53,189 nt of DNA from Gemmatimonadaceae bacterium (GTDB lineage: Bacteria > Gemmatimonadota > Gemmatimonadetes > Gemmatimonadales > Gemmatimonadaceae), in the NCBI GenBank assembly GCA_025450035.1, contig JANWIF010000038.1, positions 1-53,189 on the forward strand. The letters run 5' to 3'. Positions 32,340 to 40,929 of the stretch are shown here, one piece after another; position 1 is the stretch's first letter; every line of letters begins with the position of its first letter. A program made the position numbers and the translations under genes. Below the pieces are notes generated by a model. The model did not search any database. It was given only the letters and a program-made list of their open reading frames with translations, and had not been told where the DNA came from.

Positions 32340-34937
32340 TCAGGACGGCCGCCGCGCCAGCGCCGCCAGCGCCGCCAGTTCATCCAGCGCTTGCCGCGGC
32401 GTTAGGTCATCGGAGTCCAGCGCGCGCAACCGCTCCAGCGCCGGGTGCGGCGCGGCGGTGAACAGCGCCAGTTGCGCCGGCGCATCGCGCGCCGGCGCGG
32501 CCGGGGCCGACACCAGGTGGCCGCCCTCCAGTCGTCGCAGCACCTCGCGCGCGCGCGCCAGCACTGCCGCGGGCAGTCCGGCCAGTCGCCCAACTTCGAT
32601 GCCGTACGACCGGTCCGCGCCGCCGGGCATCAGCGTGTGCAGGAACAACACCTGGTCCCCCACCTCGCGCACCGCCACATTATAGTTCCGAACTGCTACT
32701 AATTGATCACTCAGTTGCGTCAACTCGTGGTAGTGGGTCGCGAACACCGTCTTGCAGCCGATACGGTCGTGCAGGTGCTCGCTCACCGCCCAGGCGATCG
32801 ACACGCCATCGTAGGTGGACGTGCCGCGTCCGATCTCGTCCAACAACACCAGACTGCGCGCGGTGGCCGTGTGCAGAATGGCGCTCGTCTCCGCCATCTC
32901 CACCATGAACGTGGATTGGCCCCGCACCAGGTTGTCGCTGGCGCCAACCCGCGTGAAGAGCCGATCCACGATCCCGATCCGCGCCCGCGCGGCGGGCACG
33001 AACCCCCCCATCTGCGCCATCAGCACGATCAACCCCACCTGACGCAGGATCGTCGACTTCCCCGCCATGTTGGGACCGGTGAGGATGATCACGCGCGCCT
33101 GTTCATCCAGCGAGAGATCGTTGGGAATGAACTTCTCGCGCGGCATCATCCGCTCGACCACCGGATGCCGGCCGGCATCGATGTCCAACGCGAACGCGTC
33201 AGTGATCTCCGGCCTAACGTAGCCCTCCCGTTCCGCCACCTCGGCCAGCGTCGCCAGCACGTCCAGCTGCGCCACGATCGTCGCCGCGCGCTGGAGGCGC
33301 GCCACCGCCGCTCCCACGCGCGACCGCAGCGCCTCGAACAGCGTGCGCTCGCGCGCCTCGAGTCGTTCCGAGGCGGTGAGGACTTTCTCCTCGTACTCCT
33401 TGAGCTCGGGCGTCACGTAGCGCTCCTCGCCGGCCAGCGTCTGCCGCCGCTGATAGTGCGGGGGCACCAGATGGCGATTGGCGTTCGTGATGGCGATGAA
33501 ATAGCCGAACACCTTGTTGTAGCCGACCTTCAGCGACGCGATTCCGGTCCGTTCGCGCTCCTCCGCCTGGATGCGGGCGATGGCGTCCTTGCTCCCATCG
33601 CGCAGCGCCCGCAACTCGTCAAGCTCGGCGTCCACACCACCGCGGATCACGTGTTCGTCGCCGATCGCGATCGGTGGATCCTCCACCAGCGTGCCCTCGA
33701 TCGCGGCGCCGAGGTCGGCGCACCCGTCCCAGTCGCGCAGCAAGTCGGCAACCAGCGCTGCCGCCCGCACGCGCTCAGCACCCGCCTCGACCGCCGGCAG
33801 CCGGTTGAGCGATGTGCCTAACGCACCGAGCTCGCGTGGCGTCGCGCGCGCCGAAGCCACTTTCCCGGCAAGCCGCTCGATATCGCGCACCCCGTCCAGC
33901 GCCGTCCGCAGCGCCCCTCGGGCCAGCGAGTCGCGCGCCAGGGCCGCCACGGCGTCCAGCCGGGCATCGATCTCCACACGCCGAGTGAGCGGAGCGAGAA
34001 TCCACTGCCGCAACAGGCGCGCTCCCATCGGCGTGATGGTGCGATCGAGCACATCGAGCAGTGTGCCCGCGACGCCGCCGCCACGCATCGATTCCACGAG
34101 CTCCAGGTTCCGACGCGTCATCTCGTCCAACGGCATCGCGCTCCCGGGGCGCTCGACGATCGGCCGCCGGAGATGCGGCAGTCCGGCCGGTTGCAACTCG
34201 CGCAGGTAGCGAATCAGCGCCCCCGCGGCGCCCACGGCCGGCGCGTCGCCCGCGCCGATCCCGAATCCCTCGAGCGACGCCACGCCGAACTGCCGTGCGA
34301 GATCGTCCGCCGCCAACGCCGGATCGAACTCCCAGGCCTCACGTTCCGTCACCAGCGCGTTTTCGTCGCGAAATGATACTATATTCACTGCCACCGCCGG
34401 GGTGCCGCGCGCGACGAGCACTTCGCTCGGCGCCAGACGCGCCAGCACGGCATTGGCGTCCGCTGGCGCCGAGTGTACCAGCCGCAGCTCACCCGTCGAA
34501 AGATCCGCGGCGGCGATCCCCACGGCGTCCGGCGCGACACACACTGCGCACAGATAGTTATTGCGCGCACCATCGAGCAAATCATCCGAGAACGCGGCGC
34601 CGGGTGTGATCGTCTCCACGACCTCGCGGCGCACAATCCCCTTCGCGACCTTGGGATCTTCCACCTGCTCGCAGATGGCGACCCGGTATCCGTGCTCCAC
34701 CAGCCGGCGGAGGTACTGGCTCACGGCCTTCACGGGTACCCCGGCGAGCGGAACTTCCGCCGCACCGCCGTTGTTGCGCGACGTGAGCGTTAGGCTGAGG
34801 ACGCGTGCCCCAAGCTCCGCGTCCTCGTAGAACATCTCGTAGAAGTCCCCCATCCGAAAGAGCAGGATCGCGTCCTGATGACGCGCCTTGATCTCGCGGT
34901 ACTGCTGCATGAGCGGCGTGGCGGTGTCCCGGCTCAC
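32340..34937 (-). CDS. mutS: DNA mismatch repair protein MutS
   Basis: A full-length 865-residue MutS. The mismatch-reading motif F-x-E appears as M-G-D-F-Y-E-M-F near residue 33. The C-terminal ATPase has Walker A G-P-N-M-A-G-K-S-T, Walker B L-V-L-L-D-E-I-G-R-G-T and the S-T-F-M-V-E-M signature. It recognises mismatches and recruits MutL. Its ATG overlaps the stop of the SPOR gene by 4 nt, so it is co-translated as the third gene of holA-SPOR-mutS. No mutL is in the window. A long forward-strand frame opposite it (32703-33821) is antisense. Confidence 0.95.
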   Translation of the reverse strand: MSRDTATPLMQQYREIKARHQDAILLFRMGDFYEMFYEDAELGARVLSLTLTSRNNGGAAEVPLAGVPVKAVSQYLRRLVEHGYRVAICEQVEDPKVAKGIVRREVVETITPGAAFSDDLLDGARNNYLCAVCVAPDAVGIAAADLSTGELRLVHSAPADANAVLARLAPSEVLVARGTPAVAVNIVSFRDENALVTEREAWEFDPALAADDLARQFGVASLEGFGIGAGDAPAVGAAGALIRYLRELQPAGLPHLRRPIVERPGSAMPLDEMTRRNLELVESMRGGGVAGTLLDVLDRTITPMGARLLRQWILAPLTRRVEIDARLDAVAALARDSLARGALRTALDGVRDIERLAGKVASARATPRELGALGTSLNRLPAVEAGAERVRAAALVADLLRDWDGCADLGAAIEGTLVEDPPIAIGDEHVIRGGVDAELDELRALRDGSKDAIARIQAEERERTGIASLKVGYNKVFGYFIAITNANRHLVPPHYQRRQTLAGEERYVTPELKEYEEKVLTASERLEARERTLFEALRSRVGAAVARLQRAATIVAQLDVLATLAEVAEREGYVRPEITDAFALDIDAGRHPVVERMMPREKFIPNDLSLDEQARVIILTGPNMAGKSTILRQVGLIVLMAQMGGFVPAARARIGIVDRLFTRVGASDNLVRGQSTFMVEMAETSAILHTATARSLVLLDEIGRGTSTYDGVSIAWAVSEHLHDRIGCKTVFATHYHELTQLSDQLVAVRNYNVAVREVGDQVLFLHTLMPGGADRSYGIEVGRLAGLPAAVLARAREVLRRLEGGHLVSAPAAPARDAPAQLALFTAAPHPALERLRALDSDDLTPRQALDELAALAALARRPS

Positions 34938-35848
34938 GGATGCTCCGCCGCCGTCACGTAGGCGCTCATCTTCTGCGCGCGCATTCGCTGCGCTTCCGTG
35001 TCCGCCGCGGCTCGCGTGTCGTAGCGGCCTACCCGCACCCGGAATGGCGTCACCTGCCCAACAATGCGTGCATCGTAACCGCGTTTTGCCAGCGATTCGC
35101 GCAGTCGGTCGGCGGCGGCCTTCGTCGAATACGCGGCCACCTGGACGGTGTATTTCCCCTGGCTCGACGACGCCCTCGCCTGCACGCTCGCGCTGGTGCG
35201 CGCCTTACCGGACGCGGACGGCTCGTGCGCGGCCGGTGCGGCCGGTGCGGCCGGCGCGACCTTGGCCGCGACGCTCGTGTCGACGCCCCTGCACCGCTGC
35301 AGCAGATAGCCAATCTGATTCTGGAGCTCCACCTGCGCTGGCGGGGTCAGACGTGATGCGTCTGTCAGCCGCGCGCATCCCACGCGCAGATCGCCCCGAT
35401 TGAGCAGCACACGCGCCGCCCAAAATTGCGCGCGGCCGCCATCCGGGCTGTCCGGATGCTCAACGACGATGCGTTGCAGATGTTGCAGCGCCTGGTCGTT
35501 CTCCCCGCGCGCCATCTCGAGTTGGGCTAACCGCAGCAGCGCGTCCGCGCTGCGCCGCGATGCGGGGTACGTCACGACGATCACGCGCAGATCGCGCTCG
35601 GCATCCCCCGCCGTCGCCGCCACTACGGCGCGCCAGTACAACGCGTCGACGTACGCCGGCGAGCCCACCGCCGCGGAGTCGAGTCGCCGCTGCACGATCG
35701 CGCGCGCTGAATCGCCCCGGCCCTCGGCCGCCATACGCTGCGCCTCCAGGAACACCGAGTCCGCCACCGACGAATCGCTCGCTTGCGCGAGCACCCCGGA
35801 CGGCATCGTGAGCAAGAGCACCGAGAGAACGCATGCAAGACGAATCAT
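34934..35848 (-). CDS. Secreted TPR and SPOR domain protein
   Basis: A 304-residue protein with a signal peptide (L-A-C-V-L-S-V-L-L-L-T-M), a middle of TPR-like helices (residues about 30-185) and a C-terminal SPOR domain (K-Y-T-V-Q-V-A-A-Y-S-T-K; F-R-V-R-V-G-R-Y). SPOR domains bind denuded peptidoglycan at division sites; the TPR part would hold partners. The linker is Ala/Pro-rich. It lies between holA and mutS. Its stop overlaps the mutS ATG, an odd pairing of an envelope gene with DNA repair. The start is the only good ATG before the signal. Confidence 0.8.
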   Translation of the reverse strand: MIRLACVLSVLLLTMPSGVLAQASDSSVADSVFLEAQRMAAEGRGDSARAIVQRRLDSAAVGSPAYVDALYWRAVVAATAGDAERDLRVIVVTYPASRRSADALLRLAQLEMARGENDQALQHLQRIVVEHPDSPDGGRAQFWAARVLLNRGDLRVGCARLTDASRLTPPAQVELQNQIGYLLQRCRGVDTSVAAKVAPAAPAAPAAHEPSASGKARTSASVQARASSSQGKYTVQVAAYSTKAAADRLRESLAKRGYDARIVGQVTPFRVRVGRYDTRAAADTEAQRMRAQKMSAYVTAAEHP

Positions 35849-35893
35849 GAGCGGACGCCGCGAAAAGGAGAAACGACGCAGGACAGGGGAGAG

Positions 35894-36979
35894 TTAGGCG
35901 ACGGCGGTGCGGCGCCTCATGGTCGTATGGTCGTCGCCGACGCAGATCGCCAGAACCAGCCTGGCCAGAATCTCGTCGTCCGACGAAAGCCGCGTCTCCT
36001 TGAGCGACACGTCGGCGGCGAGCAGCGCCTCCAACGTCCGCTCCAACACCGGCTCGTCCCAGTCGTCCACCACCCTGGCCCACGACTTCACCGCCTCACC
36101 CCATGGGCGCCCGGTGTATGCGCCTCCGGTGCTCTTGAGGAAGTCGAAGTACTCGCGCTCGAGACGTGCCGCCGACACGCCGCGCTCGCGCATCGCTCGC
36201 CCCCAGGCCAGCGCGAGCGTCTGCGTCGTCAGAGCCATCACGATGGGAATCGCGCCCACCTTTGGCTGCCCAAGCACGTGGGTAAGAAGCGCGAGCGCAC
36301 GCGTCGCGTCGCGCGTTGCCACCAGATCCAGAAAATCGCCTAACGTCTCGCCGCGCCGCACGCCGACGATGGCCGCCACCGCCGCCTCGTCGATCGCTGC
36401 GCCGCCGGCGTAGCTCGCCAACTTGTCCAACTCCGACGCCAGCACAACGAGATCGTTGCCCGCGCTCTCGAACAGCAACGCCGCCGCGCCAGGCGTGATC
36501 TCGACGCCGAGGACCGTGCGGGCGTGATGCACGATCCATCGCGGCACGCGATCCCCGGTCAGCGGCTCCATCTCCACTGTATATGCGCCCTCGGTCACCA
36601 CGCGATCCGGCTTCCCCGCGGCGTACACCAACACGAGGACCACATCGTCTGCTGCGGATGCCGCCGCTCCACTCCGCGCCAGGAACCGATCTACCTCCGC
36701 GCGCACATCCTTGCGCAACGCCGACGCATCGCGCACCACCACCACGCGTCGCTCCGCCATCATGGGAGGCGTCGCTAGCAACGATGCCAACGTTTCCGCT
36801 TCGAGCACCGCCGCATCGCGCACGTCGAGATTGAAGTCTCGCGTCGCCGGATCCAACGTTGCCCCGAGAAGCTGCCGCACCGCCTCATCCTTGAGGAAGT
36901 CCTCCTCGCCGTAAAAACAGTACGCACGCGCGAAAGAGCGCGATGCGAGCGACTTCCAGAACGCGCGGTCGTCGGCCAT
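35894..36979 (-). CDS. holA: DNA polymerase III delta subunit
   Basis: A 361-residue clamp-loader subunit. F-Y-G-E-E-D-F-L-K-D-E near the N-terminus and F-N-L-D-V-R-D mark the delta-subunit nucleotide-fold region, and the helical collar with A-L-L-T-H-V-L-G-Q forms the rest. It opens the sliding clamp for loading. Its stop (TAA) falls inside a GTTAGGC word. The start ATG at 36977-36979 lies only three bases from the heptad-repeat element C, and no Shine-Dalgarno is visible in the repeat-derived leader. It heads the holA-SPOR-mutS operon. Confidence 0.85.
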   Translation of the reverse strand: MADDRAFWKSLASRSFARAYCFYGEEDFLKDEAVRQLLGATLDPATRDFNLDVRDAAVLEAETLASLLATPPMMAERRVVVVRDASALRKDVRAEVDRFLARSGAAASAADDVVLVLVYAAGKPDRVVTEGAYTVEMEPLTGDRVPRWIVHHARTVLGVEITPGAAALLFESAGNDLVVLASELDKLASYAGGAAIDEAAVAAIVGVRRGETLGDFLDLVATRDATRALALLTHVLGQPKVGAIPIVMALTTQTLALAWGRAMRERGVSAARLEREYFDFLKSTGGAYTGRPWGEAVKSWARVVDDWDEPVLERTLEALLAADVSLKETRLSSDDEILARLVLAICVGDDHTTMRRRTAVA

Positions 36980-36982
36980 TTC

Positions 36983-37131
36983 TTGGTGGTTGGTAGTTGG
37001 CAGTTGGTAGAGGTTGGTAGTTGGTGGTTGGTAGAGGTTGGTGGTTGGTGGTTGGTGGTTGGCGCAGTACTAAACTATGACCGTAAGATGTAGTCACCAA
37101 CTACCAGCTACCAGCTACCAGCTCTCCACCC
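36983..37131. repeat. TTGGTGGTT inverted-repeat element, copy C (long form)
   Basis: About 80 bp of TTGGTRGTTGG-type heptads (36983-37062) and a 30-bp centre with CTATGACCGTAAGATGTAG are followed by a right arm of CACCAACTACCAGCTACC-type units to about 37131. The right arm runs into the anti-sigma gene and supplies its TAG stop (37115-37117). The left arm begins three bases upstream of the holA start. The heptads vary (TAG, TGG, CAG), unlike copy B. No ORF spans the whole element. Confidence 0.75.
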
Positions 37132-37642
37132 CCATCTCGGCCGCGGCGAAATGGACCTGCGCCTGCTCCGCCATCATGGCAGCCGGCCATACGGGGAGTC
37201 CCACCGACGCGGAGGCGACGAGCGCAGAGCTCACGGCAGGGGAGGGCGGCGGAACGGCCGGACGCATCGCGACCATAGGTGCCAACCGAAGATTGCGCGC
37301 GGGCTGTGCGACATCGAACAGCAGCGCGGCAACGAACCCCACGATCACGACGCTCGCCGCGGTCGCAATGAAAGAGCCGACACTCGGACCGCGGTATGTC
37401 TCCGCGCGAGCATCGGCTTCCTGTGCACGATGGAGCTTCTGGTTCAGCCGATAAAGAAAATCCGAGGACGGTTCCACCGTCGGCAGACTCCGCAGCACCA
37501 TAAGTCCGCGCCGGATGGTCGTATCGTATCGCGAGCACCGAGTACATTCGGCAAGATGTACTTGCATCGCGACGAGCTCACAGTCCGTGAGCCCTCCGTC
37601 CAAATAGACAGGATGTCGATACCGAAACTCACGGCAAATCAT
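37115..37642 (-). CDS. Anti-sigma factor with zinc-finger (zf-HC2) domain
   Basis: About 175 residues from the ATG at 37642. The N-terminus carries H-x3-C-x2-C (H29, C33, C36) plus Cys3 and Cys21, the layout of ZAS/zf-HC2 anti-sigma domains. A single membrane helix lies at about 90-111 (F-I-A-T-A-A-S-V-V-I-V-G-F-V-A-A), followed by a periplasmic tail. It should hold the ECF sigma factor encoded just upstream (37868-38506) inactive at the inner membrane. The tail ends in repeat-derived sequence, so the original C-terminus may differ. A strong terminator separates the two genes. Confidence 0.78.
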   Translation of the reverse strand: MICREFRYRHPVYLDGGLTDCELVAMQVHLAECTRCSRYDTTIRRGLMVLRSLPTVEPSSDFLYRLNQKLHRAQEADARAETYRGPSVGSFIATAASVVIVGFVAALLFDVAQPARNLRLAPMVAMRPAVPPPSPAVSSALVASASVGLPVWPAAMMAEQAQVHFAAAEMGVESW

Positions 37643-37792
37643 AGCGCGACCACACCTCCACCACGGTAGTTCCGATTGGGATACCCGACCGTACCGCCCG
37701 GGGTTCCGCCTCCAACGATGAGGTCCGTACAGCGCCTCAGGGAAGACCTTCCCAATGGTCGAGCGCGCACGAACGGGGACCGGACCATACGA

Positions 37793-37836
37793 AAGACACG
37801 GCGGACGGAGCCACTTGGCCCCGCCCGCCGTGTCTT
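37793..37836 (-). terminator. Terminator between ECF sigma and anti-sigma genes
   Basis: Two 20-nt arms (37793-37812 and 37817-37836) pair with only two mismatches around an ACTT loop (AAGT on the reverse strand); on the reverse strand the stem is followed by TTTCG. This should end most transcripts of the sigma gene before the anti-sigma gene, giving different amounts of the two proteins. A separate promoter for the anti-sigma gene would then be needed between 37643 and 37792. Confidence 0.7.
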
Positions 37837-37867
37837 CACCCGCCGGCCTCACCTCCGAGGGTCTACG

Positions 37868-38506
37868 CTATTTCAATCCCGGCTCGATGATCGTCGCGAA
37901 CGCGTTGCGCGCCCGGTTTAACCGCGACTTTACCGTGCCCAAGTTGCACCCGGTAATCTCCGCGATTTCCTCGTACGATTTCCCCTCGAGCTCGCGCAAA
38001 ATGAACACCTGTCGGTGATGCTCCGGCAGCTGTGCCACCGAGCTCTCCACGAGCTCCCGCAGGTGCCGCTTGCGATAGAGATCATCCGGGCGCGACGCAG
38101 AATCCTCGAACTGCAGCGGACGATCGTCATCCTGCCAATTCTTGCGAATCGTCTGGAAGAACACGAGCGGATTGCGCGACCGGTTGCGCAGCTCGTTCTT
38201 GGCCAGGTTCGACGCGATGGTGTACACCCACGTCGAAAACTTCTTCGAGCGGTCAAAACGGTGCAGATGCCGATAGACCCGAATGAACACCTCCTGCACC
38301 AGATCCTCGCCCCGCTCACGATCACTGATCGTCCGATAGACGAAGTTGAGGAGACGCGTCTGATACCGCTCCACCAGCACTTGGAACGCGCGCTCCTCCC
38401 CACCGAGAAACTCAGTGACGAGACCGGAGTCGTCCATGGCCTGCAACCGCTCCCGAACGCTTACCCCGGCCGATGGTACCGGGTATTTCAGCGCGACGTC
38501 AGCCAT
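37868..38506 (-). CDS. ECF RNA polymerase sigma factor (RpoE-like)
   Basis: A 212-residue extracytoplasmic-function sigma factor. Region 2 is seen in F-Q-V-L-V-E-R-Y-Q-T-R-L-L-N and D-L-V-Q-E-V-F-I-R-V-Y-R, and region 4 in L-P-E-H-H-R-Q-V-F-I-L-R-E and Y-E-E-I-A-E-I-T-G-C-N-L-G-T-V-K-S-R. The start ATG at 38506 was chosen; an in-frame start at 38524 would add six residues. It is paired with a membrane anti-sigma factor downstream, so it is probably released by an envelope signal. An upstream AT-rich, divergent promoter region separates it from a plug-domain protein. Confidence 0.92.
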   Translation of the reverse strand: MADVALKYPVPSAGVSVRERLQAMDDSGLVTEFLGGEERAFQVLVERYQTRLLNFVYRTISDRERGEDLVQEVFIRVYRHLHRFDRSKKFSTWVYTIASNLAKNELRNRSRNPLVFFQTIRKNWQDDDRPLQFEDSASRPDDLYRKRHLRELVESSVAQLPEHHRQVFILRELEGKSYEEIAEITGCNLGTVKSRLNRARNAFATIIEPGLK

Positions 38507-38867
38507 TGCTCTCCCCAAGCTCAAGGGTTACCGCCTGATGAGACGGAGCAGCTACGCCGGTCGGCCCGGCTCCGCCGCATGTCCAAAAAGCATGGCTCGT
38601 GCCCGCCTGTCGGCCCTCGCTTCTCATCTCGTAACAACCTACTGGGCAATGGGTTGTATGCATCCGCATCACGTTTAAATATACCCCCCCTCGGTGCCGT
38701 GTCTACTTTCTGAGACGGAACATTCAATCGGATGGGACACGCTTTCACCCCAGATCTCTCGCATTGAGCGGCCCCATGAGGTATCTCTTTCGACTCCGCG
38801 CTGCTCTAAACAGTTGCCGTCGCGGACGAATCGGCCGTCCCAGGTGATTTCACTCACGAGCCGCCCT
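38507..38867. promoter_or_regulatory. Divergent intergenic region
   Basis: No gene fits here. The striking part is TTTAAATATA at 38674-38683 followed by a run of seven C, the most AT-rich spot of the neighbourhood, which could provide -10 elements for both the sigma factor (reverse) and the plug-domain protein (forward). The plus-strand open frame extends to 38694 but that part looks non-coding. Confidence 0.3.
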
Positions 38868-40337
38868 ATGCGCTGCTCCTATCCGCGTCTTCTCGCTCGG
38901 CAAATGCTCGTGCGCGCTGCGTGCGTGGTGCTCCTCCTCCCCCTCGCCTTCGCGCTCGCGACAGCCGACGCCCAGCAAATCGACCCCAGCGGTGCCGCTG
39001 GTAGTACTACGACAGATACCGTGGCTGGTGTCGTCTATGACAGCGTGCAGGCAAAACCGTTGATCGACGCCACGGTGCAGATGGTGTCGAGCACCAACCC
39101 CGCCTCTGTCCTGAGCGTCCAGACGGACTCCACCGGCTCCTTTCGATTCGAGCGCGTGCCGCGTGGCAAATACCTGATCGGGGTTCTCGATGCCGATCTC
39201 GGCGAGCTCGGACTCAGCTCGATCCAGCGCCTGCTGGATGTTGGTGCGGAATCCATGGTACACGTCACGCTGTTTGTCCCGGGCGCCATCGCCATCCGCA
39301 CGACGCTGTGCGGCGCTCCCCAGCGCCAAGACTCCTCCGGCATGCTGCTCGGCTTCGTGCGCGATGCGGACACCGAATTCCCGATCGGTTCCGCGCACAT
39401 CATCGCCGTGTGGCAGGAGATCACCATCGACACCCACGGGCTGCACCGCGCACGCCGTCAGGTGGCTGCCAAGGCCGATTCCGCCGGCTGGTTCGCCATC
39501 TGCGGCGTGCCCACCGACGGCGCGATCGACATTCGCGCGGAGTTAGGCGCACGCGTCACCAGCTTCATCGAGGTCACCGTGCCGGTGCGCGGACTCCTGG
39601 TCCGTGACCTGAACCTGGGCCGGGACACCGTCGCCCTGGCGGCGCGCGACAGCCTCGCCTCTCCGTTAGGCGAGCCGGTGCGCCACGGGACGGCGCGCAT
39701 CGTGGGCATCGTGCGCGACTCGACGGGCAAGCCGATCGACGGCGCCCAGCTCACCGTGTGGGGCGCTGGCGTCTCCGGCGTCAGCGGAACCGATGGCCGT
39801 TTCGACTTTCGTTCCCTGCCGTCCGGAACGCAAACGCTCGAGATCCACTACCTGGGATTCGAGCCGCTGCGCCTCGCCCTCGACCTCGTGAGCGGACGAA
39901 CCGACACCGTCGGGGCAAAACTGACGAAGCTGGTTCAGGTCCTCGCCGGCGTTCACGTGTTCGGCAAGAAGCACAGTGTCAGCCGCCTCGACGAGTTTCT
40001 GCGCCGACAACAGCACGGGCTCGGCCAGTTCGTTACCGCCGCGGATATCGAAAAGCGCCATCCGTTTCGGGTGACGGACTTGTTCTACTCGATGCCCGGG
40101 ATGCACGTCTCGCCCAACTCCAACTTCGACTACAGTATCGTCTCCTCCCGGTCCAGCAGGCCGTGCTATCCCAACGTGTATATCGACGGCTCCCCAGTTG
40201 ACGGAGCCGCGCAATCGCTCAACCAGTACGTAAGCCCGCGGGACATCCGCGCCATGGAAGTCTATGCCGACGCCGCGACCGTCCCCGCGCAATACCGGAC
40301 CACCGACTGCGGCGCCGTGCTGATCTGGACCAAATGA
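38868..40337 (+). CDS. Secreted protein with carboxypeptidase-like repeats and a TonB-receptor plug domain, no barrel
   Basis: About 490 residues from the ATG at 38868 with a signal peptide ending A-D-A-Q-Q. Two to three beta-sandwich CarboxypepD_reg-like units are visible (V-A-G-V-V-Y-D-S; L-L-G-F-V-R-D-A-D; I-V-G-I-V-R-D-S-T-G-K-P-I-D-G). These are followed by a plug-type segment (L-F-Y-S-M-P-G-M-H-V; P-N-V-Y-I-D-G-S-P-V-D; D-I-R-A-M-E-V-Y). TonB-dependent receptors carry a 500-600-residue beta-barrel after the plug; here the protein stops right after it, with the last residues A-V-L-I-W-T-K. This layout is familiar in Gemmatimonadota, and its function is not known. The gene is divergent from the sigma factor. 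Confidence 0.78.
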   Translation: MRCSYPRLLARQMLVRAACVVLLLPLAFALATADAQQIDPSGAAGSTTTDTVAGVVYDSVQAKPLIDATVQMVSSTNPASVLSVQTDSTGSFRFERVPRGKYLIGVLDADLGELGLSSIQRLLDVGAESMVHVTLFVPGAIAIRTTLCGAPQRQDSSGMLLGFVRDADTEFPIGSAHIIAVWQEITIDTHGLHRARRQVAAKADSAGWFAICGVPTDGAIDIRAELGARVTSFIEVTVPVRGLLVRDLNLGRDTVALAARDSLASPLGEPVRHGTARIVGIVRDSTGKPIDGAQLTVWGAGVSGVSGTDGRFDFRSLPSGTQTLEIHYLGFEPLRLALDLVSGRTDTVGAKLTKLVQVLAGVHVFGKKHSVSRLDEFLRRQQHGLGQFVTAADIEKRHPFRVTDLFYSMPGMHVSPNSNFDYSIVSSRSSRPCYPNVYIDGSPVDGAAQSLNQYVSPRDIRAMEVYADAATVPAQYRTTDCGAVLIWTK

Positions 40338-40377
40338 TCCGCGTCCCGCCGCGTCCCGTTAGGCAGCAACCGGCGGC

Positions 40378-40929
40378 TCAGGCACCCAAGCGAAACCCGG
40401 CCACGTAGAGCAGCGTGAGCGCGGTCTTCGCGTCCACGATCTCACCCGCGCGGACCATCTGGAGGGCGCGGGCGAGCGACACCGTCGCCACCTCCACGAA
40501 TTCGTCGGCTTCCAGGTGCGCCGTGCCACGCACCAGTCCCGTCGCGATGAACGCGTGAATCTTTTCGTCCGTGAACCCGGGCGTCGTGAAGAACGTGTAG
40601 ACGTGCTCGATCCGCTCCGCGGTGCATCCGGTTTCCTCGAGCAGCTCGCGCCGCGCACACGCGTCCGGCGCCTCGTTCGGCTCCAAGCGGCCTGCGGGAA
40701 CCTCGTACAGAAATCCGTTAGCGGCGTAGCGATATTGGCGGATCAGCAGCAGTTGGGGATCATCGCCCGCCGGATCAGTGAGAAACGGCAGCACCGCGCT
40801 CGCTCCGGAGTGCCGGACCATTTCCATCTCCCCCTCGGATCCATCGGGAAAGCGCACGCGGTCCACGTCCAGGTTGATCACCCGTCCTGTGTACCGCCGC
40901 GTGGAGGAGATTCGTCCGGGTTCGGTCAT
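40378..40929 (-). CDS. Nudix hydrolase (ADP-ribose pyrophosphatase-like)
   Basis: A 183-residue protein with a full Nudix box G-R-L-E-P-N-E-x5-A-R-R-E-L-L-E-E-T-G-C in the middle, the P-A-G-R-L-E entry and R-Q-Y-R-Y strand of the ADP-ribose pyrophosphatase subfamily. It probably hydrolyses ADP-ribose or related sugar nucleotides to protect the cell from glycation. Its ATG overlaps the stop of the M16 peptidase gene by 4 nt, so it is the third gene of the operon M16-M16-Nudix. Confidence 0.88.
   Translation of the reverse strand: MTEPGRISSTRRYTGRVINLDVDRVRFPDGSEGEMEMVRHSGASAVLPFLTDPAGDDPQLLLIRQYRYAANGFLYEVPAGRLEPNEAPDACARRELLEETGCTAERIEHVYTFFTTPGFTDEKIHAFIATGLVRGTAHLEADEFVEVATVSLARALQMVRAGEIVDAKTALTLLYVAGFRLGA

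Noticed and set aside
32703-33821. A 372-codon forward frame
   Set aside because: It lies entirely within mutS on the opposite strand and is rich in Arg, His and Gln, the usual composition of antisense frames in high-G+C DNA.
36983-37131. CRISPR-like array of short repeats
   Set aside because: Units are about 7 bp with no unique spacers between them and no cas genes nearby; it is a heptad inverted-repeat element.
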